Part shown: positions 20,892-34,222 of the stretch, piece after piece
How the letters are laid out: each line of letters starts with the position of its first letter
Numbering within the stretch: the stretch's first letter is position 1
Assembly: GCA_015956445.1 (NCBI GenBank)
Contig: WIUZ02000004.1
Location: 806,001 to 870,000 of the forward strand
Origin: Thelephora terrestris
Lineage: Eukaryota; Basidiomycota; Agaricomycetes; Thelephorales; Thelephoraceae
Reading direction: 5' to 3'
Length of the DNA stretch: 64,000 bases
Made by a program: the position numbers and the translations under genes
The notes under the pieces: generated by a model
The model's input: the letters and a program-made list of their open reading frames with translations, nothing else
Database searches by the model: none
What the model was told of the DNA's origin: nothing

Positions 20892-23800
20892 ATGTCTGGA
20901 AAAGCCCCGCCACGGGCTCCGAGGGCGTTGTTGACCTCACTAGCTCAAGCCAATGCTGCGTCCTCGAGTTCGACGTCTTCAAACACGACACCAAACACGT
21001 CTACCCCCGTTCGGCACCCCATCCCTACTGGACCGAGAAGTCTTACCAACGGTGGAATACAAAGACCGAAATCGTTTCTGAATGGTTTCCTAATGCCTGT
21101 GCCGTCGCTCAAGGGCAAAGAAGTCGACTACAGCGACATTGCACTTCCAAGTCAGGACCAATCCAATCTCGCCACTGTACGCGCATCCTAGCAATGTGGT
21201 TTTTAAAATCGACATCTAACGGATTAGACAGGTTAATGGAGACGAGCCACGACCACCGTCGTCGAAACCACCGCCCCTGCCGCCCCTTTCGATACAACCG
21301 CCTCCACCCCCGCCTCCTCTTCCACCCCCGCCAGATTTAGCGCCGCCACCGCCACCACCATCTACCTCCCCGCAACCTAGACCTCCCCCAGATGCACCAC
21401 CCACTCTACCTCCTCCCCCTCCGCCCCCACCAGACTCACAACCCCCACCCCCTCCACCCCCTTCTGATCCGCGACCACCTCCATTGCCGACCTTGCCCGC
21501 GAAACATGTAATGCAACCCATCCACTTCTCGAAACCCTTAAAGCCAAATCTGATATTACATTCCCCGGTGAGATCACCCGAACCCTCTCCTTTGCCAAAG
21601 CCACTACCAGAGCCCGCGGCCAGACCGCCCTCTCCCCAAATTCCATCACCTCCTGCTCCGCTGCACGTTGAAGAATCCTCATCCCCACCCCCGCCACCGA
21701 AGTCTCCCTCACCTGCACCTGTCTATAGTTTACCATCTCCACCGCCTTGGCCGACCAGTCGATCCGAATTCCCCACACGCGAACGAACCCACAAGATTCT
21801 GTTCGACGCATCCGTCGACAAAGATCGGGACGGTCGCTTCCGTCAATTGATTGAGAAGATTCAGCAGTTAGATCCGAACTCAGAACACAGAATCAAGGGG
21901 AAAGGAAAAGGGAAGGAATTGTTGTATCGGTATGAGGGTGAAGTGGTGGAAGGTGAGCACATGCCGCCTATACGAGATCCGAGGAAGGTTCCAGGTACGA
22001 GGAGGTTACAATCTCTGAGACCTGGAAGAGGGGAATTTCATATCATCAAATACGAAGTAAGTGTATTCGGTCCTCGTGGATTTAAGGTTTACCTCATGGC
22101 TCTGCTAGCACGATCAGCATTCAGTTGGACCACCTCCTCCCACGGCAGTCTTGGCAGTTAATATCTCCCCGCTCACGTCAAACCAACAAATCCGTCGACA
22201 TTTTGCCGTTCATGGTCGTATTCTTTCGTTTGAACCAGAAATAGACAAGACCACTGGTAGCGCATTGGGGATTGTGTACATCAAGTTCTCAACACACGAC
22301 GAAGCGAAGATATGCGTGGAGAAGGAGCATGGTGGAAAGAGCAATGGTCAAGGTTCAACGCTGAGTATCCAAACTATACCTGGCGAAGAACTCAAAGTTG
22401 TTCTCGACGATGATGCCAAATCGAAACTCAGGGCGATCTTGAGGGAGCTGGATGACCGAAGACGGAAGGGAAAAGAGGCTGCTTTAATTAAGAAAAAGGA
22501 GGCTGAAGCCGGAGAGCGTCGAAAAAAGGAGGAGGAGCTGGCTGCGAGGAAGGAGGCAGAAGAGGCAAGAAGAACCCGACCCTCTACGCAGCCTGAACCC
22601 CGACATCGTAGCATTCTTCCCCCAACACGCCATCCACTACCTGCTCATCCTGGGCCTGCTGCTTCAGCTGTCCCAGAATCCAAGCCTCCCCCGCCTGCTC
22701 TGTTACGGACAAGGAATCTGCATTCCACCACAAGGTACTCTTCCCGACCAACTCTGTCCCTACATGACCATTCCTCTTCATCCACACCTATCCACACGAG
22801 AAGCCGACCAAGTGATCGATACAGTGGCCGATCAAGCCACTACTCACGGAGTCGGCACTCCCCTCGTCGGTACTCCCGATCCCGTTCCCGCTCATATTCA
22901 AGATCGAGATCACGATCGAGGTCCCCCTCACCGATCTCCCGCAAACCTGGTCAGTCATCACGGTCCCTCGGAAGGCAAAGTCAACGAGAAGTCGTGGACG
23001 CTGAGCTCGAACGTAATGGCAACGAGTACGTAACGATTGAGGAATCCGGGGGTGGCCAGCTTGGCTCGCATGTGAAGGAAGAGGACGTGCGGCGTTTCTT
23101 CGACGGGTTCAAGGTAGACAAGGTGCGCACCCAACCAACCTCCCCCTGAAAACGTTTTCACTGACGAGGTGTAATTTTGATTCGGCTACGTATTTGTCCC
23201 TCTCCAGGTTCTCCGCGACCACCTTGGATGGTGCGTGACGTTCCAAACGTCGGATTCCGCACGGAAAGCAAAGACGGTGCTGAACGCAGGCACCCGTACC
23301 TTAGCTCACACATCGGTTATGCTAAGTGTTCACACCCCTCCGTCATCATGGACCCCATCTATGCGCGCTGCTGCACCTTCCGCTCGAGAAACCTCGAGGC
23401 GGTGGCGGGACGGCGACATAGCCGAAGAGGCTGAGCGACTCATCCTGAAGGAGCTGCGGACGCTTTTGGAGAGAGATGTGATGGACAGGGTGATTGGCGT
23501 CAAGCTTCGGCAGATGGTCACTGACGAGAAGGAGCGGAAAGCGAGAGGTGTAAAAGTTGACTTCTTGGAAGGCGATGCTGCGTCCGAGGAGAAAGAAAAA
23601 CGGGGGCTCAAAGGGCTTTCCTTCAAGAAGAACAGGGTTGTCAAACCCCAACCTCCACCTACCGTAGAAGAACACTCGGTAACAGAAGTGAGTCCGAGTC
23701 GAGAGGCAGACGAGGATCAAGTGGATGAGCTCGAGGCGGTACAAAGACCAAAGAAAAGGCAAAGGGTTGTCACTGAGGACGTCACCGAGCCTGAGCTCGA

Positions 23801-25095
23801 AGTCTCCCCGGCTGTCGAGGAAGTCGAGGAAGATGACAGCGCCCTTTCCCTGCAGGACAACATAGCGAAGAGAAAGGAGCCCCCACTGGCAGACTCTGAG
23901 GACGTCCGCCCTATCAAGAAGTCGAAGGCGACCGACAAGAAGAAGGCCGAGAGTAAACCGACGGCCGTCGAGGAGCAGTCACCTACGCCAGATGTCGTTA
24001 TTCCTGGGGATATCGATTTCGAGGTCCCCGTCATCACAGAAGTCCGCCTTTCTCCCGAGAGAGACTCCTCAGCCTTTGCCACTCCAGAACCCACTTCCAG
24101 TTGGTCTGACCCGATCAGGGATGGGTTGTTCGAGGATGACGAAGACATGTACTTTGCCAAGCTCGCTCTTTCACGAACATCGGACGGTGAATTTATCGTC
24201 CCCCTCCCTCGTGTATCGGCAGAGGAAGAATCTGATCCCGACGCGCCCCCGCCTTTTCGAGTTCATTCCACTGGGTCCGCTCGCACCGAAGGATATTACA
24301 AGATTACCCACGCCGAGAAAACAGCTTATGTCACGCAATACACCGCCCAGGCAAAGGCCGCCAACAAGGACGTCATTCCCGAACCCGCTGTTGTTGCCCC
24401 AACCCCTACAGTCACGTCCTCGCGTTCCAACCGCGCAAACGCTAGGAGACGCGCCCAGGGTATCGAAGAAATCAACCAAATGCAGCGAGCTATGCAGTTG
24501 TCTCTGGGAGAAACACCGGCTACGGATCAGGTCAAGTTCAATCAGCTCCAGACACGCAAAAAGCATCTCCGGTTCGCTCGGTCCCCCATTCACGACTGGG
24601 GTCTATATGCCATGGAACGGATCGCGCGCGGAGAGATGGTCATCGAGTACGTGGGGGAGGTCATCCGTGCGGCCGTCGCCGACAAAAGAGAGAAGGCGTA
24701 CGAGAGACAGGGAATTGGGAGTAGTTACCTCTTCAGGATTGATGAAGACCTGGTGGTTGATGCTACGAAGAAAGGCAACCTTGGGTATGTACTGGCCCTG
24801 CTATGCTCTGACAGTTTTGTTGACTTGACATGTGACCACAGACGGCTCATTAACCACTCCTGTGACCCGAATTGCACGGCTAAGATCATCACCATCAGTG
24901 GTGTGAAGAAGATTGTCATTTATGCCAAGCAAGAGATAGAGTTGGGGGATGAAATCACATACGGTGCGTCCTAAGCTTCTAGTGAGGCCATTGAACTGAC
25001 CCGGATTCTTGCTCCCAGATTATCATTTCCCAATAGAACAAGATAAGATTCCATGCCTGTGTGGATCTGCGAAATGTCGCGGCTATCTAAACTGA
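20892..25095 (+). CDS. SET1: Histone H3 lysine-4 methyltransferase Set1 (COMPASS catalytic subunit)
   Basis: About 1300 residues in roughly six exons, starting [20 protein letters not shown]. Order: a Ser/Thr-rich start; a long polyproline region (21251-21760); the Set1 N-terminal segment ([18 protein letters not shown]); an RRM-like domain ([20 protein letters not shown], then [14 protein letters not shown]); a lysine-rich coiled stretch; an RS-rich run; a second RNA-binding-like unit ([18 protein letters not shown]); acidic linkers; the N-SET domain ([20 protein letters not shown]). It ends with the SET domain ([68 protein letters not shown]) and post-SET C-x-C-xxxx-C ([13 protein letters not shown]). 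It mono-, di- and trimethylates H3K4. The final Cys-rich exon is separated by a short intron near 24965-25018. Confidence 0.95.
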
Positions 25096-28000
25096 CCTAC
25101 GGTGGGATGTTGCAGTTCCTGGGGAACGGCGTACGTTATTTTTCATTATGCGGGCTTGCATATTCCAGTATATTTCCTTTTACATCGTACCTTCAGATCC
25201 TTGTCGTCTTTGCAACTTGCTGTTTTACTTGCTATTAGGATTATCTTTGTGCGGTTCCGCTATACCCCCTCCTGGCGTCGCTCCGGTGTAGCGCTAGTAA
25301 TCTAATGTTCTGCCTTTATGGAACAACGTTCGGTGAACGGCATTTTTAGTTCAACCGCCGGCTGATATATCGGTGGCATCAACGAGCAAGGTGGCAGTGG
25401 GACAGAGGTGACGGCGACCAGACAATCTATTCTTATACAAATACTCAAAAGGCAGATGATTATAAAACACACCGGTGATCAATCTATCAGAGCTAAGAGG
25501 TGGAGCGAAAACGAGAACACCCTGCATGATGGACCTCCACAATCGCATTCGAGGAGTCAGAAGATTGTGCATATCAGTAGATGCGTCGATGACCAGTGGA
25601 TGAAATATGCGAGCCCAGGCACTGCAACATTCGCAAACGCGTTCGCGGTGACTGGAAGGGTGCACAATGTGCCAATGGCGTGTGGTGACTGTGTTCCAGT
25701 AACTGGGCACGCGTACGTTCTTTTTCCAGATGTACTAGGGTGGGCTCTACAGGTACATCGACAACGAAAACACATCACTAGTGCAAGACTAGGTTCGTTC
25801 CAAAACCACTCCTCTCGGTGAGCTTGTGCCGAGCCTGAGTGCAAGACAACAGTGCTCGTGATATCGGATGTGATCTATTCGATCGATTCGATCATCGATC
25901 ATACTATTATAGTGACTCCCTCAGCCGTCACGCACACTTTCTCCCTCAGGACATCAGCTGCTTCATTTCGAGTGAAACCACGATCCAAGCACGGTCGTCC
26001 TTCCATCATCTTCTGAAATTTGGCTCTTCTACGAGGGTACCCAGCGTTGGTCTTCACAAGGATGTCCAGTACATGACATGCTCTAGCTGACCGAGGGCAA
26101 CGTACGTAGTCTACTCAAAGTCGCGGTTACGATGCGAACTACATCCGTGACAACTAGGCCCAGTGTTATCCCGGTTTTACCTCCAACCGCGGATCAGTCG
26201 ATGAAGGTGGAGTACAAGTTTTCATCCACATGGACCAATATTGAGCGTCACTAACGCAGGCAAACGGAATGGAAAAGATGGGGGGTATCCCTTGGAACGG
26301 GGGCTGGAGTCACTATGGTGGTACGGGGTGAACTAAAGCAACGATGCAGAGCCGGCTGTGATTATTTTCACCACATTCGAGCTCAGCGGGGAGATTGTGT
26401 TGCTCGGTGGATGCAGACGGGTAGGGAGTGAAGTCGAGGGGGGCTTCCTTCCCACGTTTGCGGAGCATATTACAGGGTCGATGGACTGGCCAATCGACTG
26501 GCGCCCCGATTGATATCCAATGGCCACCCCGGTAGCACGTCCAAGCCTTCTCGTTTTATTCCCGGGTCAAATTTAACGCTATCAATCAAGTGGTGCAATA
26601 GACCTCGTAGCCGTTCAGGTTCAGCCCCAAGGTCGGCCTTCACGGAATGCAAGGGAGTGCATCAAGCTTCAAGCTTCACGTTTCAGGTTTCTGTTTGAAC
26701 CCATTGAAGTACCATCGCCATCCCGGATTAAGGGTCGCCACATTTATTCATTCTAGATTTAGATGCGGGGGATAGCGCTGCCTTTGCCCTGGTCCAGATT
26801 CATCCTCTCGCCCCAGGCAATATGAGATACTCAGTTGCCGACCCCCCATGAGCTCTGTCGGATCTCACTCGCGCTCACGTTGGCTGCGCGCAGGTCATCA
26901 TACATCAAGCATCAAGCTCAATCTTCAAGTGTCCCGACCTGATCAAACCTACGAATGCGTCTGTCATTTAATAATTTCCAGAGTTTTTCCACCCCTTCAA
27001 TTGCCTCGATGCGCGTTGCTTGCTCAAACTGGCGGAGTTTACATATCATTGAACAAGTCGCAGGGTCATACGACAAGTGAGCTACGTGGTGATTATCTAC
27101 GGTCAAGGATCGGCCTGATAGAACGTGAGGCCCGGGGATGCTCCTGGCGTATTCAAGATGTTGAAGCGCGCACGGCAGCGTAGTCGGGGGCCTTCTCCTC
27201 CTCTTATTTCTTGTCGAATGTCTGCGGCTAGCAACAGACTTAACACCTGGCGGTGTGCTATACCATAGCCCGCCGCGGGTATGGATCATTATTATATTTA
27301 CTAAGTGCTGACCAAATTCGTTGTCCTCCCACGCACACGCCAGCCACGGTAGACCGAATTCAGCTCCACACACTTTCGAACTAATGATGTTCTCGTGGGT
27401 TCCGACTCACGCCCATACATCAGTCCCTGCAGGGTCGTCCAGGAGAGACGGCCCCCGCATTCAAAAACCAAACGACAGCGTGGGATGCAGGTATTCTAGA
27501 ATCAAGCCGGTGGGGGGGGACCCAAACACGCAGGGATAATCCCGAGCGGAGAGAGAAATGCGTGATGTGCAGATCTGGTTCAAGATCTGAACTCGATCAG
27601 AGCCCGTGTCTTGCAGAGAGGTCCCCCAACCGGAGTACTCAAGTACTCAAGTACTCACCGGCACCCTTAGCGCAGCGCTTGAGAGTTCTTCAAAGAAAAA
27701 AAAACAATGAAACCCGAACCGTTTGGATCGAGACTAGGATGCAGGGACGGCAGACCGACAGCGGAAAGCCGCTGCTTCAAATGTTCATTCAGCCTTCAGC
27801 TTCAGATCCGAGTCGTGAGATTGTTGAAAGGGCATCATCAATAACTTGTGCACGGGGTATGTACGCTCTTATGGCCGGTATGCGCCACATACGTCCGCTG
27901 CTCCTCTCACTTCAAGTTCAGGAAACCACCTCAACTTCGTAACGATTATCATTATGGCAGACAATAGAGGAAATAAGCGCCTTTCCATATCGGGAAGGTC

Positions 28001-28339
28001 AATAGTCGCGCGTTACTCTGCCGAGCTGCGTTTATACTAAGCGCGCCGTCACTGCACCGCTAGCAGCTTCAAGCTTTGATTTTTCGTAGCTGACCCGCTC
28101 CGGTGAGGGAATATTTCGGCTTTCCGTCGTGGCCCTGGGACCTGGGTTTGACAGATCCAAGAAGATTCAAGAGCGTGACTGTGATGCAAAGATGCCGGTA
28201 ATGATCGGGATCACGTGGGAACAATGCCAGGCGATTTTCTATTGTTTCTTCACTCTTTTGTTCTTTAAACACTATCGTACAAAACCATGGGCCAGGGTAT
28301 TATGCACTCCTTGCTCTATCCCCCCCAACTACCATACCT
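25096..28339. other. 3.2 kb gene-poor region upstream of STE6-like gene
   Basis: The longest gap in the window. Open frames are short, lack domains and conflict on both strands. I looked for pheromone-precursor-like frames ending in a C-terminal CaaX box because the next gene is a Ste6-type exporter; only a weak candidate with a CTIF end was found and rejected. No transposase, reverse transcriptase or long terminal repeats were recognised. A short 8-bp tandem repeat lies at 27634-27657. Confidence 0.55.
27634..27657. repeat. 3 x 8-bp tandem repeat (agtactca)
   Basis: Three perfect head-to-tail copies of agtactca in the gene-poor region. Simple-sequence repeat; no function inferred. Confidence 0.85.
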
Positions 28340-31300
28340 ATGCGTCGTCCTCCGTCTATCCAGGTCGACGGCCACGCCCATGTGGGTGACGACCAACGAC
28401 CAACGACTCCTGCTTCGATGACCAGCATTACCCCCTCACCCGTTACCTCAACTACCAAGTTACAGCCACCGTCCTTCAAACCCCTCGAGCCATCACTCAC
28501 CCTCCTCTTCTCGCTCATGTCCCGTCGGGATATAATATGCATCTTCCTTCCAGCCGTCCTTGCTTCTCTCATCTCGGGTGGTGTCGCACCTTTCATGACC
28601 ATTGCGGTCGGTCAAGCCTTCGACGCATTCGCCAAATTCCCCCTCACAAATCCGACCCAAGAAGACAAAGACAAGCTGTTGAGAGGTGTTGGACTTTCCG
28701 CTCTCGAACTACTCAGTCTCGCCGTTGCCGCTCTAGTCCTCAGCAGCGTCACTTCCAGCCTCTGGATTACGACAGGTGAAAAGAACTTGCGAGCTTTGCG
28801 TCGCCGTGTCTACCACGTTATCACAAACAAAGAGATGGTCTGGTTTGACAAGATGGGCTCGGACGATTCTACGACGACAGCCGATGGCGAGGGTTCTTCC
28901 ATTGGCGCTGGTGGCATGATGGCTCAGTACGCCAAGTACGCGTATTTTCGTTCTCTGATTTTCACTGGTAATATCTAACTTATCTGCGCAGGGATACCGA
29001 AGATGTCCGATCTGCGTCTTCCCTTGCCCTTGGGTTGGCCATTCAATATCTAACCACCACACTGGTCGCCCTCATTCTCGGCTTCCAGGGCTCGTGGTCA
29101 CTCGCCCTAGTGGTTTTATCGACCTTCCCCATCCTTGTTCTTCTCGGCGGGCTCTCTCAGGGGCTCTCCCAGGGCCTGCTCGCGGGCGAACGCTCTTACA
29201 CGGCGACCGCAGCAACCCTCGTTGACCGCGCCGTTGCCTCCATCGCTACCGTCAAGGCATTCAACGCGTTCGATCATGAATTGAAGGTCCTCGAGCGCGC
29301 TCTTACCGGTATCAAGACCGCAGCTGGGAAGATAATCACATTATGGGGCGTTAGCATGGGATTCACTCAATTTTTTCTCATGTCCATGTTCGTTCAAGCC
29401 TTCTGGTATGGCTCAAAGCTTGTCCGAGAAGGCCATAACACTCCCGGCCAGGTCATGACCGTCTTCTGGGCTTGCCTAATTGCCACCAGCAATATCCATC
29501 TTGCTACCCCTCAATTTCTCCTCCTTGCCAAGGGCAAGACTGCCATGGCTTCCCTGCTTAACATGATAGAAGCACCCGCTTCTGAAGGTTCTTCACGCAA
29601 TTCCACCCACCTCATTCCCCTCTCTCGGAAAGTATGCAGCTTAAGGAAGATCCACCCTTCGGAGTGCCGAGGGGAGCTGGAGATGATTGACGTCACTTTC
29701 GCATACCCTTCCCGCCCCACCGTCCCCATCCTCGACAACGTGACGATGTATTTTCCTGAAGGCGACACTACTTTCGTTATCGGCGGATCTGGATCTGGGA
29801 AGTCTACCGTTGCTCAACTCCTCGCTGGCATGTACTCCCAACAATCTGGACAGATCACTCTTGATCAGCAAGACATTCAAGTTCTTGACGAGAAGTTCAC
29901 CCGTCAGCACATCGCCCTTGTCTCTCAGTCGTGCATCATGTTCGACATGAGTGTCCACGATAATGTTGCGATGGGACTTGCTGGTTCTCCTTCTGGAAAG
30001 CGTCCCGAGGACGTTACTCGTGAAGAGGTGATCGCTGCTTGCAGAGTTGCTCTGATGCATGAGTTCGTCCGCGACCTCCCGGATGGTTATGATACCATGC
30101 TAGGAAATGGTGGGGCAAATTTATCCGGTGGTCAGAAACAACGTTTGGCGGTCGCCCGCGCTTTCCTGCGTGACCCAACCGTCTTGATCCTCGGTACGTT
30201 AGGTTTTGTCGGACTCATTCACATTTCTAACTGCCCCAATAGACGAGGCCACCTCCGCTCTCGATGCCACTTCCCGAGTCTTGGTCTTCGAGGCTATCAA
30301 GCAATGGCGCAAGAACAAAACCACCATCGTTATCACTCATGACATTAGCCAAATTCGCTCCGAAGACTTCGTGATCGTGATGAAGGACGGTGTCAATGTT
30401 GAAACCGGCTACCGGGATGACTTGGAGTCGATGAAGGGTGGCTACTTCAGGGGGATGGCAGACTCTCAAGGGGCTACCCACCCAGAACGCGATATCAACC
30501 ACGAGATAGCCGAGAAAGAACGAAAGGTCCAAGCGATTCTTGACGAGACGGAAGGGGATAAATTCGAAGTCACTGGTCCATCGGTGCAACCCATCTCTCT
30601 CGGAAACTGGATGTTCGACGTTGTCGCAGACCTCACCGTCCACAACTCTGGCCCTTCGGCCGTTTTCCCCCCTCGGACCAGTGGAATTATTGAAAACGGA
30701 ACTTTCGCCGCTTCCCCCCGGTCGAGGCGACCCTCGAGCGTCCAAGTTTTGCCGCTGGCGGTCCCCCAACCGGCTGCTATGTCCAGTCCCCCTCGTCATC
30801 GTTTAAGCCTCCAATTCTCTCCCACCTTGCCCGTCTTTACCATCCCTTCTCAAGCCTCCTATATTCTTGATGACGATGACTTTGATGCAGAGAAGGATAC
30901 CATCAAGAAGTCCGCCAGTCAAGCGAGCAGTCGCCGGTCAGGACGCAAGCGATCGAAACCTGAACTACAGGCAGTTATCGAGGAATCGGTTCCGGAACTA
31001 CCCTCAGCCGCAGCCCCTGTATCTATCTTCAAACTCTTGTGCGATATCTACCCCACCCTTCCCCACAAATTCTTCGTTTTCCTCGGATGTTTCATTGCGG
31101 CCGCTAGCGGCGCAGTCACCCCTGTTTTCTCTTTCGTCCTGTCAAAACTTATTGTTCAGGTTTCTGCTGGCGCGAAAGATGTCTCGCTTATCAACACTTT
31201 GGGAGGCATCGTGTTGGCGCTGGCTGCCATGGACGGGCTGCTGTTAGGTCTCAAGTACTTTATTCTCGAGAAGATTGCCGTCTCCTGGGTCAACCGACTT

Positions 31301-32874
31301 AGGATGTCCTGCTTCCGCTTGGTCCTGCTCCAGGACAAGAAGTGGTTCGACAAGGTGGACGGATCAAATGGACCCCTTAAGCTGGTTCAGATCTTCATCA
31401 AGGACGGCGATGACGCTAGGAGTTTCCTTGCCACTGTCATTCCACAGGCGATCGTCGTCGTCACCATGATTGGAACTGGATTGCTCTGGGCTATGATCAC
31501 GGGATGGCAATTGACTCTTGTTGGAATGGCCATCGCTCCGGTCTTCGTCGTTACAATGGCCATTCAAACGAATCTAGTCGCCAAATGCGAGTTAAGGAAC
31601 AAACGTGCTCGCGAGCAGGTAGCAAAGGAGTACTACGAGGTAAGATCTACTCTTGCTTGATGTACACTTCATAAGCTGACCTCCTACCTAGGCCATTGCC
31701 AACGTGCGCTCGATCCGTGCCATGGCATTTGAGCGGTTCTTCGAGCAGTCTTTCGAGAAATCTATCCAAGATGCGCATGCCGCGGGAATCAAGGGGGCTT
31801 TCGTTGAAGGTTGCACCCACGGTGTTGCGAGCTCCCTCATCTACTTCTCAGAAGCTGCCTTGTTCTATGTTGGCGCGATCTTTATCGCCCGCGGCACCTA
31901 CTCCTACATCCAGATGGTCGAGGTTCTCAATCTCATCGTTTTCACTGTTTCTCTCGGTTCTCAGCTGATGGGTTTCAGTACGTCGATTCCATATTTGATA
32001 CTCTAACTCCTTTATTGACAACTCCCTAGCCCAACACATTGCTACATCTCTCCAAGCAACTCGTGACTTTCACCGCCTCATGCAGCTATCGACCAACACC
32101 CAGGAGTCGCAAGGATCTGCGTGTCCTCCGATCAGAGGTTCGATCAGGTTGAACAAGGTCTCCTTTACCTACCCCGAGCGGCCTGAAGCTCCAGTCCTCA
32201 AGAACGTTTCTATGGAGGTCCGCGAGGGCGAGTGTGTCGCGATTGTCGGTGCATCCGGATGTGGGAAGTCCACCATCGCCGCTCTCCTCCAACGGCTCTA
32301 CGAACCTACCTCCGGGTCGATTACCATTGGGCCGAACAAGTTGGGATCTATCAACGTAGGCTACCTACGTGATCACGTCGCTGTGGTCAGTCAGAACCCG
32401 AATCTATTCGATGCTCCTATCAGCGAGAACATCGCCTACGGCTCCCAAACGCTACCTCAGGCCCAGATTGAAGAGGCTGCAAAGTCCGCTCAGGTCCACG
32501 ACTTTATCATGTCTCTCCCCAAGGGATACAAAACCTTGGTTGGGGAGAACGCTTCGCTGATTTCCGGTGGTCAAGCACAACGCATCCAAATCGCCCGCGC
32601 GCTCGTTCGCCCCGCCAACGTCCTCATCCTTGACGAGTGCACCTCCGCTTTGGACCCCACCAACCAGGCTGCGGTGTTGGAGACCATCAAGGATGCCAAG
32701 CTCGGACGCACTACGGTGATGGTCACCCACAAGATCCCGGCTATGAAGATGTGTGACCGCATCTTGGTTGTCCACGACGGCGCCATCGCTGAGACGGGCA
32801 CCTTTGACGAGCTCATGGACCGTAAGGGTGTTTTCGCCCAACTTGCGAGCGGTGGTGAATGGTTCTCGGATTGA
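28340..32874 (+). CDS. STE6: ABC transporter, a-factor-exporter (Ste6) type, full-length ABCB
   Basis: About 1400 residues, layout TMD-NBD-TMD-NBD, starting MRRPPSIQVDGHAHVGDD. TMD1 begins DIICIFLPAVLASLISGG. NBD1 has A-loop FAYPSRP, Walker A GGSGSGKST, signature LSGGQKQR, Walker B VLIL-DEATSALD split by an intron near 30193-30241, and H-loop ITHD. A long Ser-rich linker follows. TMD2 starts FFVFLGCFIAAASGAVTP. NBD2 has Walker A GASGCGKST, signature ISGGQAQR, Walker B LILDECTSALD and H-loop VTHK. Further introns lie near 28938-28990, 31639-31691 and 31979-32029. Both ATP sites look intact. In basidiomycetes this type exports farnesylated mating pheromones (family knowledge); the linker motif and sequence resemble Ste6 rather than drug pumps, but drug or peptide export cannot be excluded. 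Confidence 0.85.
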
Positions 32875-33737
32875 TGGATTTATGTTATCTCTTGGGACGT
32901 TCACTTGACGATCTTTTCCTGCCCTGTCTTGTATGTAATACCACCACTTCCATTTACCCTGCGCTACCCTATTCGACCTTCACGACATTCTTTCGACCTG
33001 TTGTACTTTATTTCATCATATTCGCATTCTCTGCAGCATCACGCATCACCTAGACGAATATCTAGCTTATGACATGTATCCGTAACACAAATTAATCGCA
33101 CAGGAATTATTAACCGGTACCGCCGGTATCAGGAGAGAAACCCGCCCTCATGGATGAGACCTGGTAAATACGGAGGCCACCAGTGGTTTACAGTAGGCAC
33201 TGCCAAAGAGTGAAGGCTGTAGAGACATTAACTCCCTCGTGAAACTAGGTACATCTCGGCCAGACCACCACGCTGGACGCGAAGAGTTGGAACCGATGCC
33301 CCCGATGATAAGGGAGGACCCAGGGCGTAGCAAACGATGGGGCTAGCCTTCCCACCGGCCAGTGGGGCAAATGAGTAGCTTGAGATTAAGTAGCCCGAAC
33401 GAGAGATACCGCGACAAGGGCGGTGAGACGGCATTGGTTTCATAGGTACTGATATCTTTCGGCCAACAGAATTCAAAGCAAGCCACATACACAGATTGAT
33501 CAGTGTCCAAGTATGGAAGTGACAATAAACATCAGCCACGTGGAAAATCCTGAGAAACCACGCCCCGCCAGCCGAGCGCTGAGTCTGGTCCAGGAGGAGA
33601 CAACGTGCTCGGAACCAATACCTGGGCACGCTCCCGAATATCCTCCAATATCTCGCTTTCCTCCTCATCCCCTTCCCCCACCATTTTCCATCGATCGCAG
33701 TTACGGCGTGATCTGGTTGTAGCGGATTACGACCACC
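32875..33737. other. Intergenic stretch without a supported gene
   Basis: About 860 bp after the Ste6-type stop. The first 180 bp are pyrimidine-rich, as in a 3' UTR. A 196-codon minus frame (33228-33818) shows no domain and overlaps the next gene's start; not called. Confidence 0.5.
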
Positions 33738-34121
33738 ATGAACATCACCATACGGCTCGAGCTCCAGTACCAAGGCGATAAGGCCCGCAAGATGAATCAC
33801 GACCGCGATCCTGGACACCGAGTCCTCCCTTGGTCTCCCTATGATCCCACTCGTAGCAAGCTTCCCGAAGATGCATTCAGTTGGAGGAGAATGCTCGACA
33901 ATGACCTCAAGGCTCTAGAGTTTGGTCATCCGGAGACTGTTAACTATGTCAAACAGAGCGCCAAGATCTTCTGCAACTATGTGGTCGAGGAGAACGGGGT
34001 GAGTTGTCGTAGGTTGTTTGTCGACGTGGCGAGGACTGATGCAGGCGGAAACATAGCCCGCCCATCGGTCACTATGCGCGAGGATCGCCCAACTCGAGAA
34101 GCCTACTATGCGAGCGTTTAA
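33738..34121 (+). CDS. Short protein or 5' exon of the next gene, unknown
   Basis: An ATG in good context (ccaccatgaac) opens a frame of up to 127 codons: MNITIRLELQYQGDKARK, PGHRVLPWSPYDPTRSKLP, FSWRRMLDNDLKALEFGHPE, TVNYVKQSAKIFCNYVVEEN. A GTGAGT donor right after E-E-N-G suggests that the tail after position 34000 is intronic or alternatively spliced. It may be the first exon(s) of the gene starting at 34223, since only about 100 bp separate them. No family recognised. Confidence 0.4.
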   Translation: MNITIRLELQYQGDKARKMNHDRDPGHRVLPWSPYDPTRSKLPEDAFSWRRMLDNDLKALEFGHPETVNYVKQSAKIFCNYVVEENGVSCRRLFVDVARTDAGGNIARPSVTMREDRPTREAYYASV

Positions 34122-34222
34122 GGAAAACATCTGTTTGTGAGTTTTATCTGGCTATTACATCGTGCAGAGACGACCGTAATCTCGAATATCGACCCCAATC
34201 GTGTAGGAAGTACGTGAAAATC

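Noticed and set aside
21216-21521. Glycine-rich frame on the minus strand
   Set aside because: It is the exact antisense of the proline-rich part of Set1; composition follows from the opposite strand.
25557-25844. Minus-strand frame ending Cys-Thr-Ile-Phe, considered as a pheromone precursor
   Set aside because: Too long (95 codons), many internal cysteines, no Glu-Arg processing site, and Phe is an atypical CaaX ending for basidiomycete pheromones.
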